64,000 bases of DNA, taken from Lumbricus terrestris. Taxonomy: Eukaryota > Annelida > Clitellata > Crassiclitellata > Lumbricidae. Position 1 is the first letter of the stretch. The number at the start of each line of letters is the position of its first letter. Location of the stretch: assembly GCA_949752735.1 (NCBI GenBank), contig OX457036.1, positions 19,726,246 to 19,790,245 of the forward strand, written 5' to 3'. Position numbers and translations under genes: made by a program. Of the stretch, positions 63,891-64,000 are shown in pieces. The notes below the pieces were generated by a model. That model worked only from the letters and a program-made list of their open reading frames with translations, had not been told where the DNA came from and did no database searches.

Positions 63891-64000
63891 CTGAATAATG
63901 AAACAGACAGAAAACTTATAGAATATAGATAGATAGCCCCACAGATAACCTCTTCAAGACTGCAGAATTATCTGATTCAACAAATTACTCGGATGATTTA
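63891..64000 (-). other. DNAH6: Dynein intron upstream of w1, cut by window edge
   Basis: Starts (minus strand) with the acceptor ATTCAG at the exon border. The upstream exons with AAA1 Walker A and the tail are outside the window. Confidence 0.85.

Overview
The window is nuclear DNA from a ciliated animal, most likely a marine invertebrate. It has AT-rich intron-split genes, GT-AG introns, many tRNA-derived SINEs, MITEs and simple-sequence arrays, and no bacterial gene organisation. The dispersed TACATG and TAGGCCTA motifs and the TATAGCGCC-type SINE ends remind me of echinoderm or other marine deuterostome genomes. I cannot fix the species from sequence alone.

The dominant feature is the 3' two thirds of an axonemal inner-arm dynein heavy chain gene on the minus strand, best matched to DNAH6. 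I could trace 43 consecutive exons from 63890 down to a TAG stop at 18003-18005. Their phases join without a frameshift or internal stop and give about 2,560 residues, from the end of AAA1 through AAA2, AAA3, AAA4, the stalk and microtubule-binding domain, AAA5, AAA6 and the C-terminal domain. The N-terminal tail and the AAA1 nucleotide site lie beyond the right edge. The gene looks intact.

The introns hold most of the other structure: a five-member hAT-like MITE family with 8-bp target duplications, a 989-bp mariner-like element with terminal inverted repeats of over 200 bp, two further TIR elements, at least three SINE families and many minisatellites. Several repeats touch splice sites. 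A 25-bp minisatellite copies the end of one exon with its donor. A mariner-like insertion is bracketed by two copies of a donor. A 328-bp tandem duplication copies an acceptor with 30 nt of exon. One intron probably uses a GC-AG boundary.

The left 18 kb is poor in genes. It contains a weak candidate promoter and last exon of an unidentified minus-strand gene (about 4.1 to 1.1 kb), a decayed Gypsy integrase fragment split by (TACATG)n (6.15-6.6 kb), a frameshifted non-LTR reverse transcriptase fragment (6.6-7.3 kb), a BEN-domain-like open frame (8.4-9.06 kb), large GTAT and CA/TA arrays, a tract dense in the palindrome TAGGCCTA (10.2-12.4 kb) and a 432-bp TIR element (15.97-16.4 kb). I found no CRISPR array, operon, rRNA or functional tRNA gene. 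I see no clearly new molecular system. The most interesting material is the way repeats have duplicated splice sites of the dynein gene.
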